Of a stretch of DNA of 64,000 nt, positions 56,786 to 64,000 are shown in pieces. The stretch is taken from the NCBI GenBank assembly GCA_050013875.1, contig JBEKEK010000010.1, forward strand, positions 1-64,000, read 5' to 3'. Both the position numbers and the translations under genes were made by a program. How positions within the stretch are numbered: position 1 is the first letter of the stretch; each line of letters begins with the position of its first letter. The stretch is from Trebonia sp050013875 (GTDB lineage Bacteria > Actinomycetota > Actinomycetes > Streptosporangiales > Streptosporangiaceae). The notes under the pieces are model-generated. The model made no database searches. It saw nothing but the letters and a program-made list of their open reading frames with translations, and was not told the origin of the DNA.

Positions 56786-57289
56786 ATGATAAAAAGACGT
56801 CTTCTGCAGGCCATCGCGGTCGGCGCGGCACTGCTCGCACTGGCGGGTGGCGGCGAGGCGGCCCTGGCCGCCACCAGCGGCAGCCCGAGCGTCATTGTCA
56901 CCGGGCCAGACCATCAGCGCCTCACCTTCGTGGTGTCCCCGGGCGGGAGTTTCGTGTTCAAGGTGCCCGCGACCAACGATCCAGTCACGATCGACATCGC
57001 CTCACCTTCGACGAATGGCGGGGTGCAGACGCCCAGCGAGGTCTTCAGCGCGCTGATCAACGCCAACGGCAACGACTCGGGAATGAGCTGGATCGGAACT
57101 AACAGCGATGGATCTCAGTCGGGGAACAGCACCATTCACACCACGGACGTTGCCAATCTGGTGTGCGGGCCCGGCTGCGTGATCGCCTGGCTGCGGGTCA
57201 AGAGCATTTCCGCCCATACGCTCATACTGACGGCGAACCCGAAGACGTCCATCATCCGTGAGCGATATGTCGTGAACATCTGGTACTGA
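56786..57289 (+). CDS. Small secreted protein of unknown function
   Basis: 167 residues from ATG 56786 (CAGGAG upstream). Residues 1-28 form a Sec signal peptide: 'MIKRR', a hydrophobic core 'LLQAIAVGAALLALAGGG', then 'EAALAAT' with an AxA-type cleavage site. The mature ~140 residues are rich in Ser, Thr, Asn and Gly, with beta-type strands and a single close Cys pair (CGPGC), probably a disulfide. No family recognised. A strong terminator follows. Confidence 0.72.
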   Translation: MIKRRLLQAIAVGAALLALAGGGEAALAATSGSPSVIVTGPDHQRLTFVVSPGGSFVFKVPATNDPVTIDIASPSTNGGVQTPSEVFSALINANGNDSGMSWIGTNSDGSQSGNSTIHTTDVANLVCGPGCVIAWLRVKSISAHTLILTANPKTSIIRERYVVNIWY

Positions 57290-57315
57290 CGCCTAACGAC
57301 GCTTCACCTGACCAG

Positions 57316-57347
57316 GACGGGCCGGCCGTGGACACGGTCGGCCCGTC
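57316..57347 (+). terminator. Strong stem-loop terminator
   Basis: A 15-bp stem (GACGGGCCG with CGGCCCGTC, extended by CCGTG/CACGG and one G-T pair) 27 bp after the secreted-protein stop. Confidence 0.7.
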
Positions 57348-57389
57348 GCAGCGCCTGAGCACCGGTGCGTGCAGTCGCACCATCATCGC

Positions 57390-57419
57390 TTGACATGAAA
57401 CCAAATGGTTTCCTATTGT
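57390..57419 (+). promoter_or_regulatory. Promoter with embedded operator for the ArsR-SRPBCC gene
   Basis: TTGACA (57390-57395), 18-bp spacer, TATTGT (57414-57419), and the GTG start seven bases on with no ribosome binding site: a leaderless promoter. The spacer contains the perfect palindrome GAAACCAAATGGTTTC (57397-57412), filling the space between -35 and -10. It is ideal for self-repression by the ArsR-type product. Confidence 0.75.
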
Positions 57420-57425
57420 GGGCTG

Positions 57426-58187
57426 GTGGAACTGGTCTTTAAGGCGCTGTCCGACCAGACGCGGCGGGAGCTGCTCGACGAGCTGTTTCGCCACGATGGT
57501 CAGACGCTCAACGCGTTGGCCAGCCGATTCGACATGACTCGGGTGGCAGTGGCCAAGCATCTGCGCCTGCTGGAGGCGGCCGGCCTGGTCGTCAGCCGTC
57601 GTAGCGGCCGGGAAAAGCGGCATTACCTCAACCCGGTCCCGATCCGGCTTGTTCACGACCGGTGGGTGAGCAAGTACACCGAGGGCTGGGCCGCTGGCCT
57701 CGCCGATCTCAAACGGGACATGGAGGCCAACGTGGAGAAGGTGTTCGAGATCTACATCCGCACCACGCCCGAACAGCTCTGGCGGGCGATCACCGATCCG
57801 GACACCCGGGCGCGTTACCAGTTCGGTGCGCGCGTCGAATCCAGCTGGGCATCGGGGTCCCCGTACCAGGTGACACACCAGGGCGGACGGAGGTCGCTGA
57901 TCGAAGGCGAGAACCTTGAGGCCGACCCGCCGCGACGGCTGGTGCAGTCGTACCGAGCCGTGTGGGACGACGACATCGCCGCCGCAGGCACCAGCCGCGT
58001 GACGTGGGAAATCGAGCCCGTCGGCGACTCCTGCCGGCTCACCGTTACGCACGACCAGCTGCGCGAGGACGCGGACCCGCACCTGTACGGCGGGTGGCCA
58101 ATGATCCTTTCCGGCTTGAAGACCTGGCTCGAGACCGGGCGGGAACTCACCACCCCTGGCTCTCTCATGTACGGGGACCCGACGTAA
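57426..58187 (+). CDS. ArsR-family HTH fused to SRPBCC (AHSA1-like) domain
   Basis: 253 residues from the leaderless GTG at 57426. Residues ~1-90 are an ArsR winged helix: 'ELVFKALSDQTRRELLDELFRHDGQTLNALASRFDMTRVAVAKHLRLLEAAGLVVSRRSGREKRHYLN'. No metal-binding Cys pair is seen. Residues ~105-245 are a START-like SRPBCC/AHSA1 domain ('VFEIYIRTTPEQLWRAITDPDTRARYQFG', 'SWEIEPV'-like strand, 'GGWPMILSGLKTWLETG'). The second domain probably binds a hydrophobic ligand and makes this a one-component sensor. Next gene encodes a VOC protein, probably co-regulated. Confidence 0.87.
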   Translation: MELVFKALSDQTRRELLDELFRHDGQTLNALASRFDMTRVAVAKHLRLLEAAGLVVSRRSGREKRHYLNPVPIRLVHDRWVSKYTEGWAAGLADLKRDMEANVEKVFEIYIRTTPEQLWRAITDPDTRARYQFGARVESSWASGSPYQVTHQGGRRSLIEGENLEADPPRRLVQSYRAVWDDDIAAAGTSRVTWEIEPVGDSCRLTVTHDQLREDADPHLYGGWPMILSGLKTWLETGRELTTPGSLMYGDPT

Positions 58188-58217
58188 TCCATCACCGACA
58201 CCGCGAAGGAGCACCCG

Positions 58218-58598
58218 ATGTCCGCCACCCCGACCCACATCACCGGTATCCGCACGGTCAGTATCCCGGTCGACGATCAGGACGCTGCCTTGCGTTTCTA
58301 CAGCGGCACCCTCGGCTTCACCGTCCTGCGCGACAACCCCACCCCCAACGGCGGCCGGTGGATCGAACTCGCGCCCGGCGGCGACAATGCCATCGTCACA
58401 CTGGAACCCGCCGCGCCGGACGTCACGCGTGGAGCCATCGGCATCCGATTCACCACCGACGATGCTGAAGCCGCGCACGCCTCGCTGCTAGCCGCCGGCG
58501 TCGACATCGACGAGATCCTGCGCTGGCCGGGCGTGCCCGCCATGTTCGCCTTCCGCGACCCCGAGGGCAACGCCTTTTCCATCACAGAAACGGGCTGA
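58218..58598 (+). CDS. VOC family (glyoxalase/bleomycin-resistance-like) protein
   Basis: 126 residues, ATG with AAGGAG upstream, 30 bp after the ArsR-SRPBCC gene. Two beta-alpha-beta-beta-beta modules: 'TVSIPVDDQDAALRFYSGTLGFTVLRDNP' and 'GIRFTTDDAEAAHASLLAAGVDIDE', ending 'MFAFRDPEGNAFSITETG', the standard VOC C-terminus with the metal-ligand Glu. Could be a resistance, isomerase or lyase protein; likely induced by the ligand of the upstream regulator. Confidence 0.87.
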   Translation: MSATPTHITGIRTVSIPVDDQDAALRFYSGTLGFTVLRDNPTPNGGRWIELAPGGDNAIVTLEPAAPDVTRGAIGIRFTTDDAEAAHASLLAAGVDIDEILRWPGVPAMFAFRDPEGNAFSITETG

Positions 58599-58809
58599 TC
58601 GGACCGCCGAATCCTCGCCGGACGAGGACTTCCGCTCGTCACCAGGCGAGGGTCCCGGATCGTTGCTGGGTTGGTCTGAGCAGGATCCCGGCTCCCGGAC
58701 GGGCGGCCGTTCACGGCCGGGAACTAGCCCCTTTCCCTGCCGGGGCTCGACCGTTGAAGAGCGGCGCTGCCGAAGGACCGGCGGGCAGGACGTCGATTAC
58801 GATGGCCCG

Positions 58810-61602
58810 GTGGCTCCCAGATTGCGCAGCCGGCAGTCCCAGATTGACGAGTTGCGCGGGCAGTTGAACGCCCTCGGCGCCGGGCGCGGCAGCGTCACGC
58901 TCGTCACCGGACCCGCGGGCATGGGGAAGACCACACTGCTGGCCGAGGCCGCGAGTCTGGCCGCGGATGGCGGGATCCTGGTGTTCCGCGGCGGCGGGGA
59001 TCCCGCGGCCCGGGCGGTGCCGCTCGGGGTGATCCTGGACGTCTTGGTCTCGACGGACGACCCGCCCGTCGATCCCGTCCGCCTCCGCGAGCTCAGCCAG
59101 TCCCCTGACCAGCGGTTCTGGCTGCTGCGGGAGCTGCAGGAGGCACTCGAGACCGCGGCGCGCCGGGCGCCGCTGCTTGTTGTCATCGACGACCTGCAAT
59201 GGGTCGACGCCGCCTCCGCCAGTGCGCTGGTCACGCTGTCCAGGCGGCTGGCCACCCACCGGATCGGCTGGCTGGTGGCGCTGCGCCGCGGGGAGCCAGC
59301 GGACGCCGCGCTTGACGCGGCCGGCCGGCTCGAGGCGGCCGGCGCGTCCGAGATCCGGCTAGGTCCCCTGGACGACACCGCGGTCGCGCAGGTAGCCAGG
59401 GACTTGCTCGGCGGCGAGCCCGATGACGCGCTGCGGGCGGTGCTCAGCCGGGCGGAAGGCCAGCCGTTCCTGCTGACCGAACTGCTGCGCGGGCTGCGCA
59501 CGGAAAACCTCGTGACCGTCGACGGCGGCACGGCCAGACTGGCCGCGGGCGCGCGCCTGCCGCGCCGGCTCATCGGCTCGGTGGCCGGCCAGCTCGCCCG
59601 GCTGACCGCGCCTGCCAGGGATGCCGTGGAGATGGCTTGCGTGCTCGGGCACAACTTCTCCCTGGATGAGCTGGCCGGGTTGCTCGGCCGGCCACCGCTG
59701 GATCTGCGCGGCGAGATCAGGGAGGCGATGGCCGCCGGGCTCCTGACCGAGCAGGGAAACCGTCTCGGGTTCCGTCATGACCTGGTGCGTGAGGCCGTCG
59801 ATGCCAGCTTGCCCAAAGCGGTGCGACGCAGCATGCGCCGCACCGCGGTCGAGGTGATGCTTCAGCAGGGTGCTTCCGCCGCCGATGTCGCGCAGCTGGT
59901 CATGGACGTCGCCGAGCCTGGCGACGCGGCCTCGGCCGGGCTGCTGCGGCGGGCAGCGGCGCAGATCGGGCAGGTGTCCCCGGCGGTGGCGGCCCCCCTG
60001 TCCCGGCGTGCCCTGGACCTCACGCCGCGCGGCGGGCCCGGACGCGGGGAAGCCGTCGTACAGACCATCGACCTGCTCGTGCAGGCCGGGCGGGCCGCCG
60101 AGGCGGCGAAGCTGCTTACCGCGTCGGAGAGCGACCTGGCCGATCCCGCTGCCGAGGCACAGGCACGGCTGGGCATCGGCATGCTGATGACCCAGTATGC
60201 CCCGGCCGCGGTCGCCGAGCAGTGCTCGGCGGCCCTGCGACTGCCGGACGTCCCGCCGGCGCTGCGCGTCCAGTTGCTGTCCCTGCTGGCCTGCAGCCTG
60301 GACATCAGCGGCGAGGCGGCCGCGGCGGCCGGGCCCGTCGCGGAAGCGATCGCGGAGGCGGCCGCCAGCGGCGACCCCGCTGCCGAGATCGTCACGTTGG
60401 TGCCGCGCGCACTGCTCGCCTTCGCCCAGGGCGATTGGCGGGGAGCCATCGGCCTGGCGGGCGACGCGGCCAGGCGCCAGCACGAGGCGACGGAGCTCCG
60501 GATGTGGCTGCCAGAGACGTGGAAGTCGCTGCTGCTGATCTCGGAGTTGCGGCTGGAGGAGGCGCACGCGATCATCGAGGCCGGCACCCGCGAGGCCGAA
60601 AACGCCGCAAGGAACATCCGGATCTGGACCATGCTGAGGTGCCGGGCACGGCTGTCCGCCGGGCAGCTCGCCGATGCCCGCGCCGAAGCCGAGGCGATCC
60701 TGGACATGTCGGACGAGATCGGTGACGGGACCTTCGGCTACCTCAACCACATCGCCCGCTACGTTCTCGGTGACATCGCGCTGCATACCGGCGACCCCGC
60801 CGCGCTGCGGACCGCCCGGCGCGATGCCGCGGCACTTTACGGCACGGCCGGCGGCTGCGCGGCCACCAGACGTCTCGGCGCGTGGCTCACTGTCCGCCTG
60901 GACGGCGGCCCGGTCGGCCCCGACCTGCTCGGCGTCCTCGCGCCCGGGTACCTGCACGCCTGCAGTCCGGTCAGCCAGTCCGATGCGGTCGAATTGGTCC
61001 GGCTGCTGCTGGCGGCACGGCAGCGGGCGGACGCGGCCTCGGTCACCGTGCAACTGGAGAGCGACGCGGCCGCGAATCCGGGCTTTCCCGGGCTGGGCCC
61101 CGCTGCCCTGCATGCGCGCGCGCTCCTGGACAACGATGCCGAACAGGCCCTGGCCGCTGTGCAGGCGTACCGTGGCGACCCTCGGTCGCTGGTCAGGGCG
61201 GCGGCGTTTGAGGATGCTGGCCGGCTGCTCAGGGAACGGGCGCGGGACGAGGCGGTCGGCTATCTGGACGAGGCGCTCAGGCTGCAGTCCGCCGCGGGCG
61301 CCGAACGAGGCGCGGCACGGGTCCGCCGCCTGCTCCGCGACTCCGGCGTACAGCGCGCAACCGGGCGGCCGGACCCCGCCGCGGCCCACTGGCCGGAGCT
61401 GACCGCCTCTGAGCTCGCGGTTGTCCGGCTGGTTATCCAGGGCGCGACCGATCGGGAGGTCGCCAAGCGGCTATACGTCTCCGCGCACACGGTGAACTCG
61501 CACCTCCGGCACGTTTTCGCCAAGCTCGGTATCCGGTCCCGGGTCGAGCTGGCGCACCGGGCCGGACAGCGCCAGGCGGCGGGGTTACCCCTGCATCACT
61601 GA
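58810..61602 (+). CDS. LuxR-family regulator with AAA/ATPase domain (LAL type), second
   Basis: 930 residues from GTG 58810; TACGAT (58798-58803) lies seven bases before it and suggests a leaderless transcript, though the frame is open upstream. N-terminal 'RSRQSQIDELRGQLNAL', Walker A 'GPAGMGKTTLLAEAA' (~residues 35-45), Walker B 'LLVVIDDLQWVDAASASALV'. A long helical middle leads to the C-terminal LuxR HTH at ~865-920 ('LTASELAVVRLVIQGATDREVAKRLYVSAHTVNSHLRHVFAKLGI'). It is only distantly similar to the LAL at 42245. Target unknown. Confidence 0.87.
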   Translation: MAPRLRSRQSQIDELRGQLNALGAGRGSVTLVTGPAGMGKTTLLAEAASLAADGGILVFRGGGDPAARAVPLGVILDVLVSTDDPPVDPVRLRELSQSPDQRFWLLRELQEALETAARRAPLLVVIDDLQWVDAASASALVTLSRRLATHRIGWLVALRRGEPADAALDAAGRLEAAGASEIRLGPLDDTAVAQVARDLLGGEPDDALRAVLSRAEGQPFLLTELLRGLRTENLVTVDGGTARLAAGARLPRRLIGSVAGQLARLTAPARDAVEMACVLGHNFSLDELAGLLGRPPLDLRGEIREAMAAGLLTEQGNRLGFRHDLVREAVDASLPKAVRRSMRRTAVEVMLQQGASAADVAQLVMDVAEPGDAASAGLLRRAAAQIGQVSPAVAAPLSRRALDLTPRGGPGRGEAVVQTIDLLVQAGRAAEAAKLLTASESDLADPAAEAQARLGIGMLMTQYAPAAVAEQCSAALRLPDVPPALRVQLLSLLACSLDISGEAAAAAGPVAEAIAEAAASGDPAAEIVTLVPRALLAFAQGDWRGAIGLAGDAARRQHEATELRMWLPETWKSLLLISELRLEEAHAIIEAGTREAENAARNIRIWTMLRCRARLSAGQLADARAEAEAILDMSDEIGDGTFGYLNHIARYVLGDIALHTGDPAALRTARRDAAALYGTAGGCAATRRLGAWLTVRLDGGPVGPDLLGVLAPGYLHACSPVSQSDAVELVRLLLAARQRADAASVTVQLESDAAANPGFPGLGPAALHARALLDNDAEQALAAVQAYRGDPRSLVRAAAFEDAGRLLRERARDEAVGYLDEALRLQSAAGAERGAARVRRLLRDSGVQRATGRPDPAAAHWPELTASELAVVRLVIQGATDREVAKRLYVSAHTVNSHLRHVFAKLGIRSRVELAHRAGQRQAAGLPLHH

Positions 61603-61606
61603 TCCC

Positions 61607-61625
61607 GGCCATGCCCGCTATGGCC
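61607..61625 (+). terminator. Stem-loop after LAL gene
   Basis: GGCCAT and ATGGCC form a 6-bp stem with a 7-base loop, further supported by partly complementary flanking CCCGG/CCGGG, immediately after the stop at 61602. Confidence 0.45.
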
Positions 61626-61643
61626 AGGCCCGGGAGCGGTTAG

Positions 61644-61659
61644 TCACTTGATCAAGTGA
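61644..61659. promoter_or_regulatory. Perfect 16-bp palindrome, MarR/TetR-type operator candidate
   Basis: TCACTTGATCAAGTGA is a perfect palindrome around TTGATCAA, a shape common in MarR-family operators. It is 240 bp before the secreted hydrolase start; the 61660-61898 stretch between holds no gene I can support. Confidence 0.5.
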
Positions 61660-61898
61660 TGCGCCACCCCCGCGCTACCCAGCAGGCTTGGTGGCATGTC
61701 ACGGATCGCCGTTGGGTCAGGCAGGGCAGGCCCAGCCGAGACGGACATGAAGCTGACCGTCATCGGGGGCGGCCCGCATTCCATCGCCTGGAGGCAGGCC
61801 GAACAGATCACGAAGGAAATCGTGGATTTTCTTCCCTGCCAAACCCGGCCGCGTCGCGCGGCCGCACGAGCACCGCATTCAGAGGAAGGCAATCTTTC

Positions 61899-62792
61899 AT
61901 GCGTATCTCCATTATCCCGCGGCTGGCCAAGCCGCGGCTCGCGGTGGCCGGCGCCTCGCTGGCCATTGCCGGGACGCTGCTGGGGGCCGGCCTGGCCGGC
62001 ACCGCGACCGCCGCGACCCATCCAGGGACGGCCGCCAGCCGCCCGGGCGTACCCGGCGGGGACTCTGCCGCGCCCAAGCCGACCATCGTGCTCGTGCACG
62101 GCGCGTGGGCGGACGGCTCGAGCTGGAACTCAGTCGTGCAGGACCTGCAGAGCTCCGGCTACACGGTGGACGTCCCGCCGAACCCGCTTCGCGGCGTGGC
62201 CAACGACGGTGCCTACCTCAGTGACTTCCTGTCCACCATCTCAGGGCCGATCGTGCTGGTCGGCCATTCCTACGGTGGCTTCGTCATCACGCAGGCCGCT
62301 ACGGGCAACGCCCAGGTGAAGGCGCTGGTCTACGACGACGCCTTCATCCCGGCGTCGGGCGACACGCCGCTGAGCCTGTCCTCCGCCAAGCCGGGATCGT
62401 GCCTCGCGGATCCGAGCACGGCACTGAACTTCGTGCCCTACCCGGGCAGCCCGGCCGGCGACGCGGATCTTTACGTCAAGCAGAGCGTGTTCCCCGGGTG
62501 CTTCGCCAACGGCTTGCCAGCCCGCGAGGGAGCCGCGCTGGCCGCCGAGCAGGAGCCGCTGGCCGCCAGCGCCCTATCGGAGTCGCTGACCACCGCGCCC
62601 GCGTGGCAGACGATCCCGTCCTGGGCCATCATCGGAACCCAAGATCACGTCATCCCGCCGGCCGAGCTGCTCGCCATGGCCCAGCGGGCCGGGGCGCGCG
62701 TCACGGAGATCAATGCCCCGCACCTGTCCATGATCAGCGACCCCGGCGCGGTCACGAGGGTCATCCTCAAGGCCGCCCACGCGGCCGGCTAA
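61899..62792 (+). CDS. Secreted alpha/beta hydrolase
   Basis: 297 residues from ATG 61899 (AGAGGAAGG upstream). Signal peptide over residues ~1-40 ('RLAVAGASLAIAGTLLGAGLAGTATAA', with AxA cleavage). The mature part is an alpha/beta hydrolase of the EstC/SABP2-like group: 'IVLVHGAWADGSSWNSVVQDLQSSGYTV', nucleophile Ser in 'LVGHSYGGFVITQAA', Asp in 'IIGTQDHVIPP', His in 'NAPHLSMIS'. All triad members are present, so it should be an active extracellular esterase or lactonase. Next gene encodes a carboxymuconolactone decarboxylase-like protein. Confidence 0.88.
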   Translation: MRISIIPRLAKPRLAVAGASLAIAGTLLGAGLAGTATAATHPGTAASRPGVPGGDSAAPKPTIVLVHGAWADGSSWNSVVQDLQSSGYTVDVPPNPLRGVANDGAYLSDFLSTISGPIVLVGHSYGGFVITQAATGNAQVKALVYDDAFIPASGDTPLSLSSAKPGSCLADPSTALNFVPYPGSPAGDADLYVKQSVFPGCFANGLPAREGAALAAEQEPLAASALSESLTTAPAWQTIPSWAIIGTQDHVIPPAELLAMAQRAGARVTEINAPHLSMISDPGAVTRVILKAAHAAG

Positions 62793-62923
62793 ACCACCCG
62801 GGCCTGGTGTCCCGGCCTCGTCGCAGGCCGGGACGCCAGGCCTTACCGCGCTGGGGGAGACCTAATGCCAGCCCGCACAGTGCCTGGCCAGTCCGATCGC
62901 TACCGTGGGCACCAGAGCTGATC

Positions 62924-62974
62924 AAGGAGAACCGCAATCCAAGGAGAACCGCAATCCAAGGAGAACCGCAATGC
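62924..62974 (+). repeat. Three 17-bp tandem repeats carrying ribosome binding sites
   Basis: AAGGAGAACCGCAATCC occurs at 62924-62940 and 62941-62957, and with GC for CC ends at 62958-62974, where the third copy's AATG supplies the start codon. The AAGGAGA Shine-Dalgarno core is thus triplicated before one gene. Confidence 0.9.
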
Positions 62975-63360
62975 CAGCAGACGTGACCGGCCAGGAGGAA
63001 TACGAGCAGGCGCTGGCCACCGCTCAGCGGCTGCTCGGCCAGCCGCTCGTTCTCCCGCTTGGCGACGGCGAGCCGCCGGTGGGAGAAGACTTCCGGCGTC
63101 TCGCCACCATCCGCACCTTCGGTGACTCGTGGCCTCGCAGCGGGCTCGATGACCGCAGCCGCGCCCTCATCTCGGTCACCATCGCCGCCACCCTCGGCAC
63201 TCACGAACCGCTCCGCGGGCAATTGCGGATAGCGCTCAATTCCGGCGTGACCAAGGACGAGATCGTCGAGCTCTTCATCCACCTGGCCGCCTACGCCGGC
63301 GCCGCCCGGGCATTCGACAGCTACCAGGTCGCCCTGGCCGTGTTCGCTGAGCCCCGCTGA
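62971..63360 (+). CDS. Carboxymuconolactone decarboxylase family protein
   Basis: 129 residues from ATG 62971. 'FRRLATIRTFGDSWPRSGLDDRSRALISVTIAATLGTHEPLRGQLRIALNSGVTKDEIVELFIHLAAYAGAARAFDSYQVA' is the PcaC-type helical domain, with the conserved 'E..H..aYaG.p.a' helix but no CxxC pair, unlike the AhpD-like gene at 41457. It may act as a decarboxylase or unknown lyase. It sits 178 bp after the secreted hydrolase and may be co-transcribed with it. Confidence 0.85.
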   Translation: MPADVTGQEEYEQALATAQRLLGQPLVLPLGDGEPPVGEDFRRLATIRTFGDSWPRSGLDDRSRALISVTIAATLGTHEPLRGQLRIALNSGVTKDEIVELFIHLAAYAGAARAFDSYQVALAVFAEPR

Positions 63361-63364
63361 CGGA

Positions 63365-63380
63365 ACCGCCCGCAGGCGGT
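63365..63380. terminator. Small stem-loop between convergent genes
   Basis: ACCGCC CGCA GGCGGT, a 6-bp perfect stem with a 4-base loop between the decarboxylase-like gene and the convergent TetR gene. Confidence 0.45.
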
Positions 63381-63385
63381 GGACC

Positions 63386-64000
63386 TCAGCCGCTGGTGAT
63401 GCCGTGCGCGACGAAGTCCCAGATCTCGTCGGCGTCGACCGGGCGGTCCCCGGCGCCGCCCCCGTTGTCGCTTGGGCGGGCCGACCCGCTGGTCTGCGCG
63501 GTGAACATCACCGTCTCCATGGTGAGCGCGGCGGTGCGGCGCGGATCGGCCGCGGAGCGGAGCTCGCCCGCGGCGACGCCGCCGGCCACCAGCGTGGTGA
63601 GCAGGTCAAGCAGCGGCGCGTGGGCGCGGCGGACCTCGGCCGGGTGGCTCAGCAGCAGCTGCGGCGCGAACTCGGTGAACAACGGCCGGTGCGCCGCGGG
63701 GTCGGGCCGGGAGAGCTCGAACAGCAGCCGGACGGCGGTGCGGAGCGCCTCGACCGGGTCGGCCTTGGTGTCGGCGGCGGCGGCGATCGCCGCGGTGGCG
63801 CGGCGCAGCGCATCCTCGAAGAGGGCCAGCAGGAGCTCGTGCTTGCCGTCGAAGTGCTGGTAGAAACTGCGCAGCGACTGCCGGGAGCAGTCGACGACCT
63901 CCTGCACGGTGAAGTCGGTCGTGCCCTTCTCGGTGATGACGGTCTGCGCGGCGTCGAGGAACCGCTGGACACGCTGCTCGGCGCGGAGCTTGGCGGCGCG
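63386..64000 (-). CDS. TetR-family transcriptional regulator, N-terminus cut by window edge
   Basis: The C-terminal 204 residues are visible; the frame is open to base 64000 and the start lies outside. The HTH is largely present: 'RFLDAAQTVITEKGTTDFTVQEVVDCSRQSLRSFYQHFDGKHELLLALF', with the family's 'FYqHFdgKheLl' end. The ligand domain contains 'RPLFTEFAPQLLLSHPAEVRRAHAPLLDLLTTLVAGG', resembling the TetR_C group of mycobacterial regulators. An internal ATG at 63907 is not the true start, because the helix-turn-helix begins before it. Target unknown. Confidence 0.88.
   Translation of the reverse strand, partial: RAAKLRAEQRVQRFLDAAQTVITEKGTTDFTVQEVVDCSRQSLRSFYQHFDGKHELLLALFEDALRRATAAIAAAADTKADPVEALRTAVRLLFELSRPDPAAHRPLFTEFAPQLLLSHPAEVRRAHAPLLDLLTTLVAGGVAAGELRSAADPRRTAALTMETVMFTAQTSGSARPSDNGGGAGDRPVDADEIWDFVAHGITSG

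Noticed and set aside
56539..57102. 187-codon plus-strand frame overlapping the small secreted protein
   Set aside because: Different frame from the one with the signal peptide and ribosome binding site; Arg/Gly-rich shadow composition.
61696..61860. Possible fragment of a 6-phospho-glycosidase-like gene ('MKLTVIGGG')
   Set aside because: Only ~9 residues resemble the family; the rest is unrelated and the resemblance may be chance.
62924..62974. Repeat considered as an attachment site
   Set aside because: The unit contains a Shine-Dalgarno site and ends at a start codon, with no integrase or tRNA nearby; duplication of the leader is the simpler reading.
1..64000. Mobile element, prophage, toxin-antitoxin or CRISPR system
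   Set aside because: No transposase, integrase, phage structural gene, repeat-spacer array or paired small toxin/antitoxin frames could be recognised.

Overview
The window is GC-rich (roughly 70%) actinobacterial chromosome. Supporting signs are GTG/TTG starts with purine-rich ribosome binding sites, two mycofactocin-type short-chain dehydrogenases, an F420-type luciferase-like oxidoreductase, a mycothiol-type DinB/maleylpyruvate isomerase fragment at the left edge, and large LuxR-type ATPase regulators. I cannot name the genus. No rRNA, tRNA, CRISPR array, insertion sequence or phage gene was recognised.

Positions ~1.0-42.0 kb form one large catabolic island. It holds mycofactocin-type SDRs (1597-2472, 30525-31364), a class II aldolase, two metal-dependent amidohydrolases, and a GntR/FCD regulator (6987-7700). 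An SDR/acyl-CoA dehydrogenase/thiolase set follows (8158-11238), then a second acyl-CoA dehydrogenase (11308-12441). A tightly packed 16-gene block runs from 12620 to 31364: acyl-CoA dehydrogenase, two acyl-CoA ligases, crotonase, Rieske oxygenase, NTF2-like proteins, a fused E1-alpha/beta dehydrogenase with a free-standing lipoyl domain, Dabb protein, MaoC hydratase, a fused branched-chain-type ABC importer and an ene-reductase flavoenzyme. Next come a Baeyer-Villiger monooxygenase fused to an HSL-type esterase (31464-34091), a crotonase/alcohol dehydrogenase/cupin/MocA-type group ending in a decayed SDR, the importer's binding lipoprotein (38307-39575), and an aldehyde dehydrogenase with an AhpD-like protein. 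Read together the genes suggest uptake of an amphipathic, perhaps alicyclic or terpenoid, compound. It would be oxidised from alcohol to ketone, reduced at a C=C bond, converted to an ester or lactone by oxygen insertion, hydrolysed, activated with CoA and beta-oxidised. The substrate is inferred, not shown.

A 13-bp AT-rich element, consensus GGAT-N5-ATCC with a favoured GTAAA/GCAAA centre, recurs in nearly every gene-free promoter region of this island (2516, 3537, 7911, 8095, 11245, 12516, 31421, 34194, 39685, 39707, 39881, 39895). I did not see it in the promoter regions to the right of 42 kb. It looks like the operator of one local regulon, with the island's single GntR regulator the natural candidate.

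Positions ~42-64 kb look like ordinary accessory chromosome: two large LuxR-family ATPase regulators (42245-45217, 58810-61602), a STAND-like NTPase with TPRs, an APC permease, a divergent LLM-oxidoreductase/TetR pair around a strong inverted repeat, and a secreted transglutaminase-like protein. Further right are a nitronate monooxygenase, a thioesterase/GntR pair, a small secreted protein, an ArsR-SRPBCC fusion with a palindromic leaderless promoter, a VOC protein, a secreted alpha/beta hydrolase, a carboxymuconolactone decarboxylase-like protein and a TetR gene cut by the right edge. Two pseudogenes with internal deletions (487-819 and 37815-38264) show local decay.
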